Shown piece after piece: positions 1-11,505 of a DNA stretch of 64,000 nucleotides; position 1 is the stretch's first letter; each line of letters starts with the position of its first letter. This stretch comes from Sphingomonas jinjuensis. GTDB taxonomy: Bacteria > Pseudomonadota > Alphaproteobacteria > Sphingomonadales > Sphingomonadaceae. The notes below the pieces were generated by a model. The model was not told the DNA's origin. It saw nothing but the letters and a program-made list of their open reading frames with translations, and made no database searches. The position numbers and the translations under genes are program-made. The stretch lies in NCBI RefSeq assembly GCF_014197105.1, contig NZ_JACIEV010000005.1, positions 62,001-126,000 on the forward strand. The letters are read 5' to 3'.

Positions 1-1178
1 ACCGCCTCGATCAGCGCGCGGCGATTGTCGAGTTGGTTGTTGGCGGTGCGCAGCTCCGTATTCTGCTCCTCGATCCGCCCCGTCATCTGATTGAAGGCGC
101 GCGCTAGCGTGCCGACTTCGTCGCGGCTTCGAGGATCGGGCACGCGCGCCGTCAGATCACCGTCCGCTACCCGCCTGGCCGCGGCGACGAGGTCGCCGAC
201 GGGCCGGACCAGCCGGTCGGCAACCGCCAGCGCGATCCACACGGCGATGCCGACGATCAGCAACGACACGATCAGCAGCGCAGCGTTGAACCGCAGCTGG
301 AGCGTCTTTGATCGCGACTGGAGCGCCCGATAGTCGGCGACGATCTGGTCGCCTCGACGCAGCTGCGTCGCGATCGTCTCGTCGAACACGCGCGCCGTGT
401 AGAGGTATGTGTGGGGCCCATAGTCAAGGGGCACGAGCGCACCCGCCCGGTCGCGGCTCTGCACGGTAACGCTGGGCTCACCGGTGTCGATGCGGTTCAT
501 CATCGCCTCAGTCACCACCCGATTGAGCGGACGGTCGTAGGGATTGACGAGGGCAAGCGGGTTGGCATCACCGCGGCGAACGATAACCGCTTCGGACAGG
601 TTGCGCCGGTATAACTGAAGGCCGAAGCCCTGCGCGAAGCGCGGCGCGTCGATCGGCCCTTCGCGAAGCAGGTTGGACACATCGACCGCCATAGCGCGCG
701 TTTCGCCGTCGACGCGGTTCAACTCCTGCTGGACATTCTCCCGTACGAGAGAGCTTGCATTCTCAAGCATCCCGCGGGCGCGGTCTGAATACCAGAACTG
801 AACGCCGTACTGGAACAGCACCGAGGCGAAGATGGTGACGAGGATCATTGGCACCGCGGCGACGGTCGAGAAGATCGCCACCAGCCGGACGTGGAGCTGA
901 CCGTTGCCCCCAATCGGCGAGCGCGCGGCGCGGCGCCGGGCGATCCGCCGCCCGACCAGCATCAGCAGGCCGACACCGGGAACCAGGTTCGCGACGAGAA
1001 GCAGCGCGACCAGCGGCGGCGTCATCGGCTGGGTCGACGTTCCGCCCTCCAGCACCCCATAGGTCGTCGCTGCGATCACCACGGCGATGGCGAACACCAG
1101 CAGTTCGATCGCAGGCGTCACCGTGAAACCGCGGCGGGGCTCGTCTTCGATCATCGAGGGCGTCAGCGACGCTGTCAT
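1..1178 (-). CDS. ntrY: Nitrogen regulation sensor histidine kinase NtrY, N-terminal part (cut by window edge)
   Basis: This is the N-terminal 392 residues of a membrane histidine kinase; the kinase core lies beyond base 1. Three hydrophobic segments occur within about residues 20-115, then a periplasmic stretch of roughly 160 residues, a fourth membrane segment, and a HAMP linker (signature LVRPVGDL) with the start of a coiled coil at the window edge. The ATG at 1178 gives a normal cytoplasmic lead before the first helix. It follows ntrC on the same strand with about 100 bases between them, the usual alphaproteobacterial ntrB-ntrC-ntrY-ntrX order, so ntrX probably lies just outside. The family signals nitrogen status and, in some species, redox or envelope state to NtrX. 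The identity rests on domain layout plus neighbours, since the H-box is not in view. Confidence 0.9.
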   Translation of the reverse strand, partial: MTASLTPSMIEDEPRRGFTVTPAIELLVFAIAVVIAATTYGVLEGGTSTQPMTPPLVALLLVANLVPGVGLLMLVGRRIARRRAARSPIGGNGQLHVRLVAIFSTVAAVPMILVTIFASVLFQYGVQFWYSDRARGMLENASSLVRENVQQELNRVDGETRAMAVDVSNLLREGPIDAPRFAQGFGLQLYRRNLSEAVIVRRGDANPLALVNPYDRPLNRVVTEAMMNRIDTGEPSVTVQSRDRAGALVPLDYGPHTYLYTARVFDETIATQLRRGDQIVADYRALQSRSKTLQLRFNAALLIVSLLIVGIAVWIALAVADRLVRPVGDLVAAARRVADGDLTARVPDPRSRDEVGTLARAFNQMTGRIEEQNTELRTANNQLDNRRALIEA

Positions 1179-1182
1179 CGAC

Positions 1183-1282
1183 CTGCCGTACAACGTGATC
1201 TGTTGCACGGAAACCACATAATTCAAATGAGGCGCGTCAATTGGCTGTGTCGAGGGATCGTGACGGCATGACGTCGTCGTCC
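1183..1282 (-). promoter_or_regulatory. Possible ntrY promoter region
   Basis: The gap between ntrC and ntrY is locally AT-rich for this genome. On the minus strand it holds TTGACG (1240-1235), a good -35 match, followed by TTGAATTATGTG. The spacing to any -10-like hexamer is imperfect (14 or 17), so this is only a candidate. It would let ntrY be expressed separately from the dusB-ntrB-ntrC operon. Confidence 0.3.
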
Positions 1283-2697
<1,415 letters not shown>

Positions 2698-2701
<4 letters not shown>

Positions 2702-3780
2702 TCGGACGCCCTCGGCAGTAACAGGCGCAGGACGGTTACTTCGGGATCTCCCTCGCGGCTATACTGGACGGTGCCGCCCATATCGCGCATCAGCTTGTCG
2801 ACCAGCGCCAGCCCAAGCCCCTGCCCGTCGGGGCGCCCGGAAACGAAGGGATCGAACAGATTGTCGGCGATGTCGGGCGCGGCACCCGGGCCGCTGTCGA
2901 TAACGCAGATCTCGATCGGCAGCGGCCGGCGCGGCCGGCCGGGTGCCGCGCTGACCGCCAGACCGTGACGATAGGCGGTGGTCAGATGGATACGACGATC
3001 AGGTCCGCCTTCAGTGGCTTCTGCGGCGTTCTTCATAAGGTTTATGAGAATCTGCAGCAGCGCTTCGCGATTGCAGCGAGCAAGGGGCAGCGATGGATCA
3101 TAGCGTTCGACGATCGTGACGTCGCGCGCAAACCCGGCTCGCGCCAGGCCGCGCGCGTGTGCCAGCAGGGGGTAGATGTTCTCGGCGGCCAGCGAGAGCG
3201 GCCGGGTATCGCCGAAATCCTGCATGCGATCGATCAGCCGCGCGATGCGATCGACCTCGTCGACGATCAGCGTCGGCAGCTCCCCCTGCCCCATCAGCTG
3301 CGCGGCACCGCGGATCCCGGACAGCGGATTCTTGATCTCATGCGCGAGCATCGCCGCCGCGCCGATCGCCGCGCGCGCGCCGGCACTGCGCTCGGCGGAA
3401 TGACCAAGGCCACGCGTGCTGGCGGCGGGATGGAGCGCGATCGTCCGCCAGCCGGGACGATCGGCCACCGCCGACTGGACATAGTCGACGCGGATCCGCT
3501 GGCCGCGCGGGGTGACGATCTCGATATCATAGAGCGCGAGCCCCTTGGCGTCGCCGCGCTCAAGCCCGACCGGCGGCAGCACCTCGCCCACCGGACGACC
3601 ACGCATCGTCCGTTCGGACAGCTGAAGAAGTTCTTCCGCTAACGCATTGGTATCACTGATACGATCGTCGGGATCGATCACCAGGACGGCGACTGGCAGG
3701 GCGTCGAACAGGGCGGGAAAACCGGGATGACCGCCGCCGTGGGCAGCGTCATGCAGCGGCACGTCGCCGCCACGGAGCAT
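2698..3780 (-). CDS. ntrB: Nitrogen regulation sensor histidine kinase NtrB
   Basis: A 360-residue soluble two-component kinase. An N-terminal PAS domain (about residues 20-120) precedes the H-box [13 protein letters not shown] with phospho-acceptor His147. The C-terminal ATPase has an N-box (LMKNAAEAT), a DSGPG G1 box and a [10 protein letters not shown]2 box. No membrane segment is present, as expected for NtrB, which responds to PII (GlnB) in the cytoplasm and controls NtrC. The chosen ATG overlaps the end of dusB by 32 bases. A shorter start is possible, but the PAS region begins soon after. The downstream gene ntrC overlaps by 4 bases. Confidence 0.96.
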
Positions 3781-4747
3781 AGAATTCAGCGAGCATCGCC
3801 TTCACGACGTCGGCGTCCGGCTCCTGGTTCACCTTGTTGCGAAATTCCGCCGATCCCGGGAGCCCGCGCGTGTACCAGCCGATATGCTTGCGGGCCATGT
3901 TCACGCCGGTCATCGTGCCGTAATGGCTTAGCATCGCGTCGTAATGCTCTGCGATAACGGTATATTGCTCGTCGAGATCGGGATCGTCGAGGCGCTGGCC
4001 GGTCGCCAGCCAGTGCATCATCTGGCTGAGCAGCCAGGGCCGGCCATAGGCGCCTCGCCCGATCATCACGCCATCGGCACCCGACTGGTCGAGCGCCGCC
4101 TCGGCATCCTCGATCGAGCAGATATCACCGTTGACGATGACCGGCAGCGACACCGCTTCCTTGACGCGGCGAACGAAGCCCCAGTCGGCCTCGCCCTTGT
4201 ACATCTGGTTGCGCGTCCGGCCGTGGACGGTGACGAGCTTGATGCCCAGATCCTCGGCGATGCGCGCCAGTTCGGGCGCGTTCAGGCTGTCGTGGCACCA
4301 GCCCATCCGCATCTTCAGCGTCACCGGCGCCTCGACCGCCTTGACGATCGCCTCGATCAACTGCGCCGCGAGCGTCAGATCACGCATCAGCGCCGATCCG
4401 GCGTCGCCGTTCGTAACCTTGCGGACCGGGCAGCCCATGTTGATGTCGATAATCGCCGCCCCGCGATCCTCGGCGAGCTTCGCCGCTTCCGCCATCTCGT
4501 AGGGCGTACAGCCGACCAGCTGCATCGACACCGGCTCTTCCGACAGATGCCACGCCGCCTTCTGGAGCGACTGACGGGTCTCGCGGATCGCCGCCTGGCT
4601 GGCGATCATCTCGGTGACGTTGAGCCCGGAGCCATAGCGCCGCACGAGCGTACGAAAGGGCATGTCGGTGACGCCAGTCATCGGCGCCAGCACGACGGGG
4701 TTGTCGATCCGCACGGGACCGATCTGGATGGGAGCGAGTGGACGCAT
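3749..4747 (-). CDS. dusB: tRNA-dihydrouridine synthase DusB (NifR3 type)
   Basis: A 332-residue FMN-dependent TIM-barrel enzyme that reduces uridine to dihydrouridine in the D-loop of tRNA. Family signatures are [13 protein letters not shown] at 20-32 and INMGCPVRK at 102-110, with the catalytic Cys106, followed by [11 protein letters not shown] and the [16 protein letters not shown] phosphate-binding region. It is the first gene of the nitrogen-regulation operon, as in rhizobia, where it was first named nifR3. It is divergent from ispDF across 87 bases that must carry both promoters. The start at 4747 gives the normal family length. Confidence 0.96.
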   Translation of the reverse strand: MRPLAPIQIGPVRIDNPVVLAPMTGVTDMPFRTLVRRYGSGLNVTEMIASQAAIRETRQSLQKAAWHLSEEPVSMQLVGCTPYEMAEAAKLAEDRGAAIIDINMGCPVRKVTNGDAGSALMRDLTLAAQLIEAIVKAVEAPVTLKMRMGWCHDSLNAPELARIAEDLGIKLVTVHGRTRNQMYKGEADWGFVRRVKEAVSLPVIVNGDICSIEDAEAALDQSGADGVMIGRGAYGRPWLLSQMMHWLATGQRLDDPDLDEQYTVIAEHYDAMLSHYGTMTGVNMARKHIGWYTRGLPGSAEFRNKVNQEPDADVVKAMLAEFYAPWRRRAAA

Positions 4748-4834
4748 GGTGGTGCCTGAAAAATGGGCATGTACGCGCGCGCCTCTCGCGGCGCAAGGCT
4801 GGCGACGTCATCGCAGAGCCGGTAGGGCGGCGTC

Positions 4835-5962
4835 ATGACCACCGCAGCCATCCTCGTCGCCGCGGGCAGCGGCACCCGTGCCGGTGGCGATGTGCCCAAG
4901 CAGTTTCAACGACTGGCCGGTCGGCCGCTGATCGCTCATGCCCATGCCGCGCTCGTCGCTCATCCCGCGATCGACGAGGTGGTGGTGGTGGTGGCCGCAG
5001 ACGGTATCGATCACCTCGCCGAGGCACTGGGGCCGGTGCGCTACGTCATCGGTGGTGCCTCCCGCCGCGAGTCGGTCGGGCATGGCTTGGCGGCGGTGCG
5101 GGCCGACCGTGTGCTCGTCCACGATGCCGCCCGCCCCTTCCTCACAGCGGCGGTAATCGACCGCCTGATCGCAGCGCTCGACGATCACGACGGCGCGGTG
5201 CCGGTGTTGCCGATCGCCGATACGCTGGCGCGCGACGAGGGCGTGCTCGGCGAGGTCGTACCGCGTGGCGGGGTGATGCGCATTCAGACGCCGCAGGCCT
5301 TTTCCGCCGCCTGCCTGCGCGCGGCGCACGCCGCCTGGCCGGTCGACGAGGAAGCCACCGACGACGCGCAGATGGTTCGCCGGCTTGGCGGACGCGTCGC
5401 GTTGGTGCAGGGCGATGCGATGCTCGATAAAGTGACCCATCCCGACGACTTCGCCCAGGCCGAGGCGCGCGCGGCGTTCGAGACGCGCAGCGCGAGCGGT
5501 TTCGACGTCCATCGGCTCGAAGAGGGCGAGGAGTTGTGGCTGGGCGGCGTGCTGATTCCCCACGACAAGGGCCTGTCCGGCCACAGCGATGCCGACGTGG
5601 CGCTGCATGCGCTGACCGATGCGCTGCTCGGCACGATCGCGGCGGGCGATATCGGCACGCATTTTCCGCCGAGCGACCCGCAATGGCGGGGCGCCGACTC
5701 CGCGCAGTTCCTGGTCCATGCCGCCGGGCTGATCGCCGCCAGGGGCGGGCGGGTCGACTTCGTCGACCTGACGATCATGTGCGAAGCGCCGAAGATCGGC
5801 CCGCACCGCGCGGCGATGCGCAGCCGGATCGCCGGTCTCCTCAACCTGTCGGAAGAGCGGGTAAGCATCAAGGCGACGACCACCGAGCGACTCGGCTTCA
5901 CCGGACGCGGCGAAGGCATCGCGACCCAGGCGATCGCGACGGTCAGCGTGCCGCGATGCTGA
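4835..5962 (+). CDS. ispDF: Bifunctional IspD-IspF enzyme of the MEP isoprenoid pathway
   Basis: A fused 375-residue enzyme carrying two non-consecutive steps of the MEP pathway. Residues 1 to about 215 are IspD (MEP cytidylyltransferase): the nucleotide-binding [16 protein letters not shown] loop lies near the start and HDAARPF at 96-102. Residues from about 218 are IspF (MECDP synthase), with metal ligands Asp224 and His226 in SGFDVHRL, the [17 protein letters not shown] segment (His258) and a C-terminal [17 protein letters not shown]. The fusion is typical of many alphaproteobacteria. The stop overlaps the next start (ATGCTGA), suggesting coupled translation. Confidence 0.97.
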   Translation: MTTAAILVAAGSGTRAGGDVPKQFQRLAGRPLIAHAHAALVAHPAIDEVVVVVAADGIDHLAEALGPVRYVIGGASRRESVGHGLAAVRADRVLVHDAARPFLTAAVIDRLIAALDDHDGAVPVLPIADTLARDEGVLGEVVPRGGVMRIQTPQAFSAACLRAAHAAWPVDEEATDDAQMVRRLGGRVALVQGDAMLDKVTHPDDFAQAEARAAFETRSASGFDVHRLEEGEELWLGGVLIPHDKGLSGHSDADVALHALTDALLGTIAAGDIGTHFPPSDPQWRGADSAQFLVHAAGLIAARGGRVDFVDLTIMCEAPKIGPHRAAMRSRIAGLLNLSEERVSIKATTTERLGFTGRGEGIATQAIATVSVPRC

Positions 5963-6483
5963 GGTCCGCCGCCATCACTGCCGCCCTGACGCTGGTCGCC
6001 CAGCCGGTCGCCGCGCAGACCGGCTGCATCACGGCGCCCGAGGCGGAGGCGATGACGATGGTCGCGATGCCAGAGATCCTGCGCCAGACAGGCACGGTCT
6101 GTGCCGCGCGACTGCCGGCGACCAGCCTGATCCGCCGCAGCGACAGCAATTTGATCGATCGCTACCAGCGCGAGGCCGATCGCGCCTGGCCGAACGCGCG
6201 CGGCGGCATCGTCAAGCTCAGCGATCCGGCTATCGCGCCGCTGCTCGACTCCGATTTCGCCCGTGGGCTGCTCGTGTCGCTGCTGGTGCCGCAGATCGTC
6301 GGGAGGATCGCGGTGAGCGACTGCGCGATGATCGATCGGCTGGTGACGCTGCTCGATCCCCTGCCCCCGCGCAACACCGCGGGCATCGTCGTCGCCGCGC
6401 TTCAGTATTTGAAAGCCGAAAAGGCGAAGGGCGCGCGGATCGACGTGCCCGACCTGCCGCTGTGCCAGGCGGTTCAGCGATGA
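5956..6483 (+). CDS. Secreted protein of unknown function
   Basis: A 175-residue protein with a clear Sec signal peptide ([21 protein letters not shown], cleavage after the AQ region). The mature part has four cysteines, which could form two disulphides, and a mostly helical character. No enzyme motif was recognised. It starts 7 bases before the ispDF stop and ends overlapping the CinA-like start by 4 bases, so it belongs to that operon. The periplasm is the likely location. Similar short proteins are common between ispDF and cinA in sphingomonads as far as I recall, but no function is known to me. Confidence 0.8.
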   Translation: MLRSAAITAALTLVAQPVAAQTGCITAPEAEAMTMVAMPEILRQTGTVCAARLPATSLIRRSDSNLIDRYQREADRAWPNARGGIVKLSDPAIAPLLDSDFARGLLVSLLVPQIVGRIAVSDCAMIDRLVTLLDPLPPRNTAGIVVAALQYLKAEKAKGARIDVPDLPLCQAVQR

Positions 6484-6992
6484 GCGACTGGACGCTGCCC
6501 GACGAGCTGGTCGAGGCCGCCACGCGCGTGATCGAGGCCAATCGCGCCGCCGGGCGTCGCATCGCGCTGGCGGAGAGCTGCACCGGAGGCCTGGTCAGCG
6601 CGGCGCTGACCGAGGTGCCGGGGTCGTCGGATGTGTTCGAAGGCGGCCTCGTCACCTATTCGAACGACGCCAAGATGAAGCTGCTGCGTGTCAGCTCGGA
6701 CGTGCTGGAGACCTTCGGCGCGGTGTCGATCGCCGTCGCCTGGAGCATGGCGCGCGGTGCGCTGGAGCAGACCGGCGCCGATGTGGCCGTGGCGATCACA
6801 GGCATCGCCGGGCCGGGCGGCGGGTCGGCGAAGAAGCCGGTCGGCACGGTCGTCTTCGCCCGTGCGGAAAAGGGCGGCGACCCGGCCGACGTCCATGCCG
6901 ACCGGCGCGAGTTTCCCGACACCGGCCGTGGCGGCGTTCGCCGTCAGGCCGCGCTGTGCGCGCTCGAACTATTGCTGCCGCCGGCACCGTAG
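6480..6992 (+). CDS. CinA C-terminal family protein (nicotinamide-nucleotide amidase, PncC-like)
   Basis: A 170-residue stand-alone CinA_C domain. Hallmarks are [21 protein letters not shown] with the catalytic Ser/Thr region near residues 28-45, [11 protein letters not shown], and [20 protein letters not shown]. The family deamidates nicotinamide mononucleotide to nicotinate mononucleotide, recycling the by-product of NAD-dependent ligases. The N-terminal COG1058 half of full-length CinA is absent, as in most PncC proteins. The ATG at 6480 is preferred because it overlaps the previous stop (ATGA). The 3' end overlaps a convergent gene by 49 bases. Confidence 0.9.
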   Translation: MSDWTLPDELVEAATRVIEANRAAGRRIALAESCTGGLVSAALTEVPGSSDVFEGGLVTYSNDAKMKLLRVSSDVLETFGAVSIAVAWSMARGALEQTGADVAVAITGIAGPGGGSAKKPVGTVVFARAEKGGDPADVHADRREFPDTGRGGVRRQAALCALELLLPPAP

Positions 6993-7411
6993 AGCTGCGC
7001 GGCGCGCTCTTCGAAGGCGCCGATCATCTTGCGCAGCGCCTGGCCGAATACCTGGCCCGCCAGCATCTCGAACACCCGGTTCTTGAACGCGAAATCGACG
7101 GTGAAATCCACCGCGCAGCCCGTCCCTTCGGGGCGGAAGCGCCAGTCGTTATGGAGATACTTCAGCGGACCATCGATATATTCGACATGGATGCTGTTTG
7201 GCCGATCCTTGCCGACCTTCGACGTGAACGTCTCGCGCAGACCCTTGAAGCCGACGATCATGTCGGCGATCGTCTCGGTCGGCGTGTCGCGCCTCACCCG
7301 CATCGCCGAGACCCAGGGCAGAAACTCGGCATAGCGGCCGACGTCGGCGACGAGGTCGAACATCTGCTCCGCACTATAGGGCAGATGCCGCGTCTCGTGA
7401 TGCTTAGGCAC
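6944..7411 (-). CDS. COQ10/RatA-type START-domain protein, probable ubiquinone-binding
   Basis: A 155-residue polyketide-cyclase/START-fold protein of the SRPBCC superfamily. The N-terminus ([20 protein letters not shown] and LPWVSAMRV) is the family signature, followed by TFTSKV and a basic helix near the C-terminus. Eukaryotic COQ10 carries ubiquinone. Bacterial members are also annotated as RatA toxins, but the COQ10 role fits better here. The start is a GTG at 7411 that overlaps the lipA stop by 8 bases; an upstream ATG would lie well inside lipA. It is probably co-transcribed with lipA. Its last 49 bases are shared antisense with the CinA-like gene. Confidence 0.88.
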   Translation of the reverse strand: MPKHHETRHLPYSAEQMFDLVADVGRYAEFLPWVSAMRVRRDTPTETIADMIVGFKGLRETFTSKVGKDRPNSIHVEYIDGPLKYLHNDWRFRPEGTGCAVDFTVDFAFKNRVFEMLAGQVFGQALRKMIGAFEERAAQLYGAGGSNSSSAHSAA

Positions 7412-8333
7412 GCACCGCGTCCTTCGCCAGCTTGGCAGCGCGCGCGTTGCGCAGCCGCGCGAAATCGTCGCCCGCATGATAGCTCGACCGCGTCAGCGGC
7501 GACGAGGCGACCAGCAGGAAGCCCTTGGCGCGCGCGATGCCGGCATAGGCGTCGAACGCCTTGGGCGTCACGAATTCGGCCACCTTGGCGTGGCGCGGCG
7601 TCGGCTGGAGATATTGGCCCATCGTCAGGAAATCGATGTCGGCCGAGCGCATGTCGTCCATCACCTGATGAACCTCGAGCCGCTCCTCCCCCAGGCCGAG
7701 CATCACGCCCGACTTGGTGAAGATCGACGGGTCGTGCCGCTTCACGCTCTCCAGCAGCCGCAGCGAGGCGTAATAGCGGGCACCGGGGCGGATCGTCGGA
7801 TAAAGCCGGGGCACCGTCTCCAGATTATGGTTGTAGACGTCGGGCCCTGCCTCGACGATCGACTCGACCGCGGCCTGCGCCTTGTTGCGGAAGTCCGGCG
7901 TCAGGATCTCGATCGTCGTCTTGGGCGTGTTGCGCCGAAGCGCCTGAATGACCTTCACGAACTGCGATGCGCCGCCATCGGGCAGGTCGTCGCGATCGAC
8001 CGAGGTGACGACGATATGTTCGAGCCCAAGCTCTGCGGCGGCCACGGCGACATGCTCGGGCTCGAGCGGATCGACCGCGCGCGGCATCCCCGTCTTCACG
8101 TTGCAGAACGCGCAGGCGCGGGTGCAGGTGTCACCCAGGATCATTACCGTCGCATGCTTCTTGGTCCAGCACTCACCGATGTTGGGGCAAGCGGCTTCCT
8201 CGCACACCGTGGCGAGGTTCAGCCGGCGCATCAGCTGCTTGGTTTCAGCGAACCCGACGGAGGTCGGTGCCTTGACGCGGATCCAGTCGGGCTTGCGAAC
8301 GCGCGGTGCGGCCAGCGGAGTCATCTCGTTCAT
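7404..8333 (-). CDS. lipA: Lipoyl synthase LipA
   Basis: A 309-residue radical-SAM enzyme that inserts two sulphurs into protein-bound octanoyl groups. Both iron-sulphur motifs are intact: the auxiliary cluster C44-x4-C49-x5-C55 ([12 protein letters not shown]) and the radical-SAM cluster C70-x3-C74-x2-C77 (CTRACAFC). The C-terminal [10 protein letters not shown] segment carries the conserved serine that binds the auxiliary cluster. The ATG at 8333 gives the normal length. A longer in-frame start at 8453 would add 40 residues without family resemblance. The COQ10-like gene follows with an 8-base overlap. Confidence 0.97.
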   Translation of the reverse strand: MNEMTPLAAPRVRKPDWIRVKAPTSVGFAETKQLMRRLNLATVCEEAACPNIGECWTKKHATVMILGDTCTRACAFCNVKTGMPRAVDPLEPEHVAVAAAELGLEHIVVTSVDRDDLPDGGASQFVKVIQALRRNTPKTTIEILTPDFRNKAQAAVESIVEAGPDVYNHNLETVPRLYPTIRPGARYYASLRLLESVKRHDPSIFTKSGVMLGLGEERLEVHQVMDDMRSADIDFLTMGQYLQPTPRHAKVAEFVTPKAFDAYAGIARAKGFLLVASSPLTRSSYHAGDDFARLRNARAAKLAKDAVRA

Positions 8334-8556
8334 GGGGGCGCAGATAGCGATTGTGCGCGCGCGAAACAACGAAGCTGTACCAGGATCATCGAAGCGTGGG
8401 CGGCGGTCCTGGCCTGGCGTGACGCCAATGTGTCGACTGTCCGATTTTGACATGGATCACGATCGGACATGCGTCGAAAGGTCTATGGACATAGTTTGCA
8501 ATAATCGGACACGATGCCAGCTCGAGCCGGGAAGCCGCTTTGGCGGAGAATGTTTG
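8334..8556. other. Intergenic region between lipA and the PhyH-type gene
   Basis: This gap separates two divergent genes and so holds both promoters. It contains the TGTCCGAT box cluster listed separately. A TTGACA (8447-8452) lies inside the cluster, but no convincing -10 follows at 17 bases (TGCGTC). A second AT-rich stretch, TTTGCAATAAT (8495-8505), could be a -10 region. A GGAG at 8544-8547 is the likely ribosome-binding site for the ATG at 8557. Confidence 0.5.
8438..8511. promoter_or_regulatory. Three TGTCCGAT boxes upstream of the PhyH-type gene
   Basis: TGTCCGAT occurs at 8438-8445 and its exact reverse complement ATCGGACA at 8462-8469 and again at 8504-8511. The first two form an inverted pair with a 16-base spacer that contains a TTGACA. 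The second and third are direct copies 42 bases apart. Spacings of whole or near-whole helical turns suggest a transcription factor operator cluster. The regulator is unknown. Confidence 0.45.
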
Positions 8557-9518
8557 ATGTTATCACCGCGATGGTCGAGGCGTGTGCACCGCCTGCGACA
8601 ATGGCCGGCGTCGGTCGCCTTCATTGCGGTGAACCTGCCGGTCGTCAGGCCGCTGCTGAGGCGCCGCTATCAGCGTGATCTCGACGCCTACCGGTTCCAG
8701 CTGCCGACGCTCAGCGACGTCGACGCCTCGATCGTCGACGGGCTGCATCGGCGCGGCGTTCATGTCACCAGCCTCCCCGCACTCGGGCTGGACCGATCCG
8801 AAGAGATGATCGCGGCGGCTCGCGATCTGTCGGATCGCTATGCTGTAGAGGCAAGACACCGCAACGCTGACGGCGACCAACACCTGATCGTTCCTGCCGA
8901 ACAGACTGCGAAGCCCGTGCTGTTCGAATGGGGACTGCAGGCCCGGCTCTCGATATCGTCGAGCGCTATCTGGAGCTTCCCGTTGCCTATGACGGGCCGT
9001 CGATCATCTATACGGTCGCGGACGGACGCGAAGGAGCGACGCGGCTGTGGCATCGCGATCGGGAAGACCGTCGAATGTTGAAGGTTGCCGTGTACCTCAA
9101 CGATGTCGGGTCAGACGGCGGACCCTTTCAGCTCTTTTCACGCGTCGACGAACGTCAGAACGACCGCCATGGCTATCGCTATCACGAAGCGGACGAGGTC
9201 CATTTCCGCGAGCTGTTCGGCGAAAACTATGCCGACTCGGTAACGAGCTGTACCGGCCCTGCCGGCACGGTGGTCTTCGCCGACACCGCGAAGTATTTCC
9301 ATCGGGGGGCGCCGGCGTTCGCCCGGGATCGGGCTGCAGCCTTCTTCAGCTATTTCGCCCGGCGGCCGCGCCATCCATTCTTCTGCGAACGGTCAGGACT
9401 GACCCGCGACCAGCTGGCGGTAATCGCCGCGGGTCTGCCGAAGCGTCAGCAGGATGCCGTGCTCTGGCATCAGGCGCTGCCGCTGCCGTTGCGAATGATC
9501 CCCCCGGCTCCATTGTAA
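8557..9518 (+). pseudogene. Phytanoyl-CoA dioxygenase (PhyH)-like gene, frameshifted
   Basis: Two adjacent frames together encode one non-haem Fe(II)/2-oxoglutarate dioxygenase-like protein. The first part runs from the ATG at 8557 to the codons around 8930; the second continues in the -1 frame to the stop at 9516-9518. Adding one G to the G-run at 8930-8933 restores a continuous protein of 320 residues. The downstream half has the expected iron ligands: LWHRDRED (His-x-Asp), and a distal His in TAKYFHRGAPAF. GGPFQLF is the typical following strand. The gene is either a recent pseudogene, a contingency locus, or contains a sequencing error. The ATG has a GGAG nine bases upstream. Substrate unknown. 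Confidence 0.75.
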
Positions 9519-9563
9519 GCGTCGACCGTCCGGCCTTCCCGGCACGCGGCCGACGCTCCATGA

Positions 9564-11357
9564 TCATCCGATCGGCTGGTCAGCGGTCGAGCGGATGTTG
9601 AGTTCGCGCAGCTGCTTGGCCGAGACGAAGCTGGGGGCGCCCATCATCAGGTCCTCGGCTTTCTGCGTCATCGGGAAGGTGATGACCTCGCGGATGTTCG
9701 GCTCGTCTGCCAGCAGCATGACGATGCGGTCGACGCCGGGCGCCGAGCCGCCGTGGGGCGGTGCGCCGTACTTAAAGGCGTTGATCATGCCCGCGAAATT
9801 GGTGTCGACGTCCTCGCGGCTGTAGCCGGCGATCTCGAATGCCTTGTACATGATCTCGGGCCGATGGTTCCGGATCGCGCCGGAGGACAGCTCGATGCCG
9901 TTGCAGACGATGTCGTACTGATACGCCAGGATATCGAGCGGGTCCTTGGTCTCCAGCGCCTCCAGCTCGCCCTGCGGCATCGAGAAGGGGTTGTGGCTGA
10001 AGTCGACCTTCTTGGCGTCCTCGTCATATTCGAACATCGGGAAGTCGACGATCCAGCAGAACTCGAACCGGCTCTGGTCGAGCAGGCCTAGCTGATCGGC
10101 GACGCGGGTACGCGCCAGCCCCGCGAGCTTGGCCGCCTGCGCTTCCTTGCCCGCCGCGAAAAAGATGCCGTCGTCCGGGCCGAGGCCGAGCGCGTCGGCC
10201 ATCGCTGACATCTTGTCCTCGCCATGGTTCTTGGCGATTGGACCGCCCCATTCGCCGCCCTTGCGGGTGGCATAGCCGAGGCCGGCGAAGCCCTCGCCCT
10301 GCGCCCAGCTGTTCATGTCGTCGAAGAACTTGCGGCTCTTGTCCGCCGTGCCCGGCGCCGGGATCGCGCGGACGACGTCGCCCGCCTCGACGATCGATGC
10401 GAAGCGGCCGAAGCCTGAGCCCGCGAAATGCTCGCTGACGTCGGTGATGATGAGCGGGTTGCGCAGGTCGGGCTTGTCGTTGCCGTACTTCAGCATCGAT
10501 TCGCGGAACGGGATGCGCTTGAACGGCAGCGGGCTGACGGTGCGACCCTTGCCCTGCCAGTCGGCGAACTGCTCGAACACGCCGTGGAGCACGGGCTCGA
10601 TCGCGGCGAAGACGTCGTCCTGCGTGACGTAGCTCATCTCGAAGTCGAGCTGGTAGAATTCACCGGGCGAGCGGTCGGCGCGGGCGTCCTCGTCGCGGAA
10701 GCAGGGCGCGATCTGGAAATAGCGGTCGAAGCCCGCGACCATCAGCAGCTGCTTGAACATCTGCGGCGCCTGCGGCAGCGCGTAGAACTTGCCCGGGTGG
10801 ACGCGGCTGGGGACCAGATAGTCGCGTGCCCCCTCGGGCGACGAGGCGGTCAGGATCGGCGTCTGGAATTCGGTGAAGCCCTGGCCGATCATCCGCTGGC
10901 GCAGCGAGGCGATGACGTCCGAGCGCAGCTTGATGTTCGCATGAAGCCGCTCGCGACGCAGGTCGAGAAAGCGATAGCGCAGGCGGATATCCTCGGGATA
11001 TTCCTGGTCGCCCGCCACCGGCATCGGCAGCTCCTGCGCGTGCGACTGGACGGTCGCGGCGCGCGCGAACACCTCGATCTCGCCCGTGGCGAGATTGGCG
11101 TTCGCGGTACCGGCGGCGCGGGCCTTCACCTCGCCGTCGATCGTCACGACCGATTCGACGCGGACCTCTTCCAGCACCTTGAGCGCCGGCGAGTCGACGT
11201 CGGCCACGACCTGGGTGATGCCGTAATTGTCGCGCAGGTCGACGAACAGCACGCCGCCGTGATCGCGCTTGCGATGAACCCAGCCCGACAGGCGGACGGT
11301 CTCGCCGACATTCGCGGCGGTCAGCGCGGCACAGGTGTGAGAGCGGTAGGCGTGCAT
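9564..11357 (-). CDS. aspS: Aspartyl-tRNA synthetase AspS, probably non-discriminating (Asp/Asn)
   Basis: A 597-residue class II synthetase with the bacterial layout: OB-fold anticodon domain (1 to about 110), catalytic core with motif 2 ([19 protein letters not shown]), a GAD insertion, and motif 3 near the C-terminus ([11 protein letters not shown]). In the anticodon domain the residues that separate enzyme types are His33 (RDHGG) and Gly83 (AAGTAN). These match non-discriminating enzymes, which also charge tRNA-Asn for later amidation by GatCAB. That assignment is from memory of Pseudomonas and E. coli enzymes. The ATG at 11357 is chosen because the 39 residues upstream come from repeat-like intergenic sequence. 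Confidence 0.95.
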   Translation of the reverse strand: MHAYRSHTCAALTAANVGETVRLSGWVHRKRDHGGVLFVDLRDNYGITQVVADVDSPALKVLEEVRVESVVTIDGEVKARAAGTANANLATGEIEVFARAATVQSHAQELPMPVAGDQEYPEDIRLRYRFLDLRRERLHANIKLRSDVIASLRQRMIGQGFTEFQTPILTASSPEGARDYLVPSRVHPGKFYALPQAPQMFKQLLMVAGFDRYFQIAPCFRDEDARADRSPGEFYQLDFEMSYVTQDDVFAAIEPVLHGVFEQFADWQGKGRTVSPLPFKRIPFRESMLKYGNDKPDLRNPLIITDVSEHFAGSGFGRFASIVEAGDVVRAIPAPGTADKSRKFFDDMNSWAQGEGFAGLGYATRKGGEWGGPIAKNHGEDKMSAMADALGLGPDDGIFFAAGKEAQAAKLAGLARTRVADQLGLLDQSRFEFCWIVDFPMFEYDEDAKKVDFSHNPFSMPQGELEALETKDPLDILAYQYDIVCNGIELSSGAIRNHRPEIMYKAFEIAGYSREDVDTNFAGMINAFKYGAPPHGGSAPGVDRIVMLLADEPNIREVITFPMTQKAEDLMMGAPSFVSAKQLRELNIRSTADQPIG

Positions 11358-11505
11358 GTGTGTCGTCTCATATGCAGGGCCGATCCATGGACGACCCGTG
11401 ACTGGGCCCCGGCCTGCGCCAGGGTGGCTGATAAGGGAGGTCGCGCCCTCCCCTCTTACGCCCCTCTTTGTCAACCCGCGCAGGCCGGTCTAAGGAGGAC
11501 GCGAT
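11358..11505. other. Intergenic region between aspS and rnd with a hairpin repeat
   Basis: This divergent gap carries a repeat-like hairpin at about 11398-11428 (GGGCCCCGGC, loop, GCCAGGGTGG). That sequence resembles short dispersed repeats common in sphingomonad genomes. A TAAGGAGG Shine-Dalgarno (11492-11499) precedes the rnd start. No gene was found. Confidence 0.4.

Noticed and set aside
7948..9081. A 377-residue frame reading from lipA antisense into the PhyH-like gene
   Set aside because: Only the part after the ATG at 8557 resembles a protein; the earlier part is antisense to lipA and the intergenic gap.
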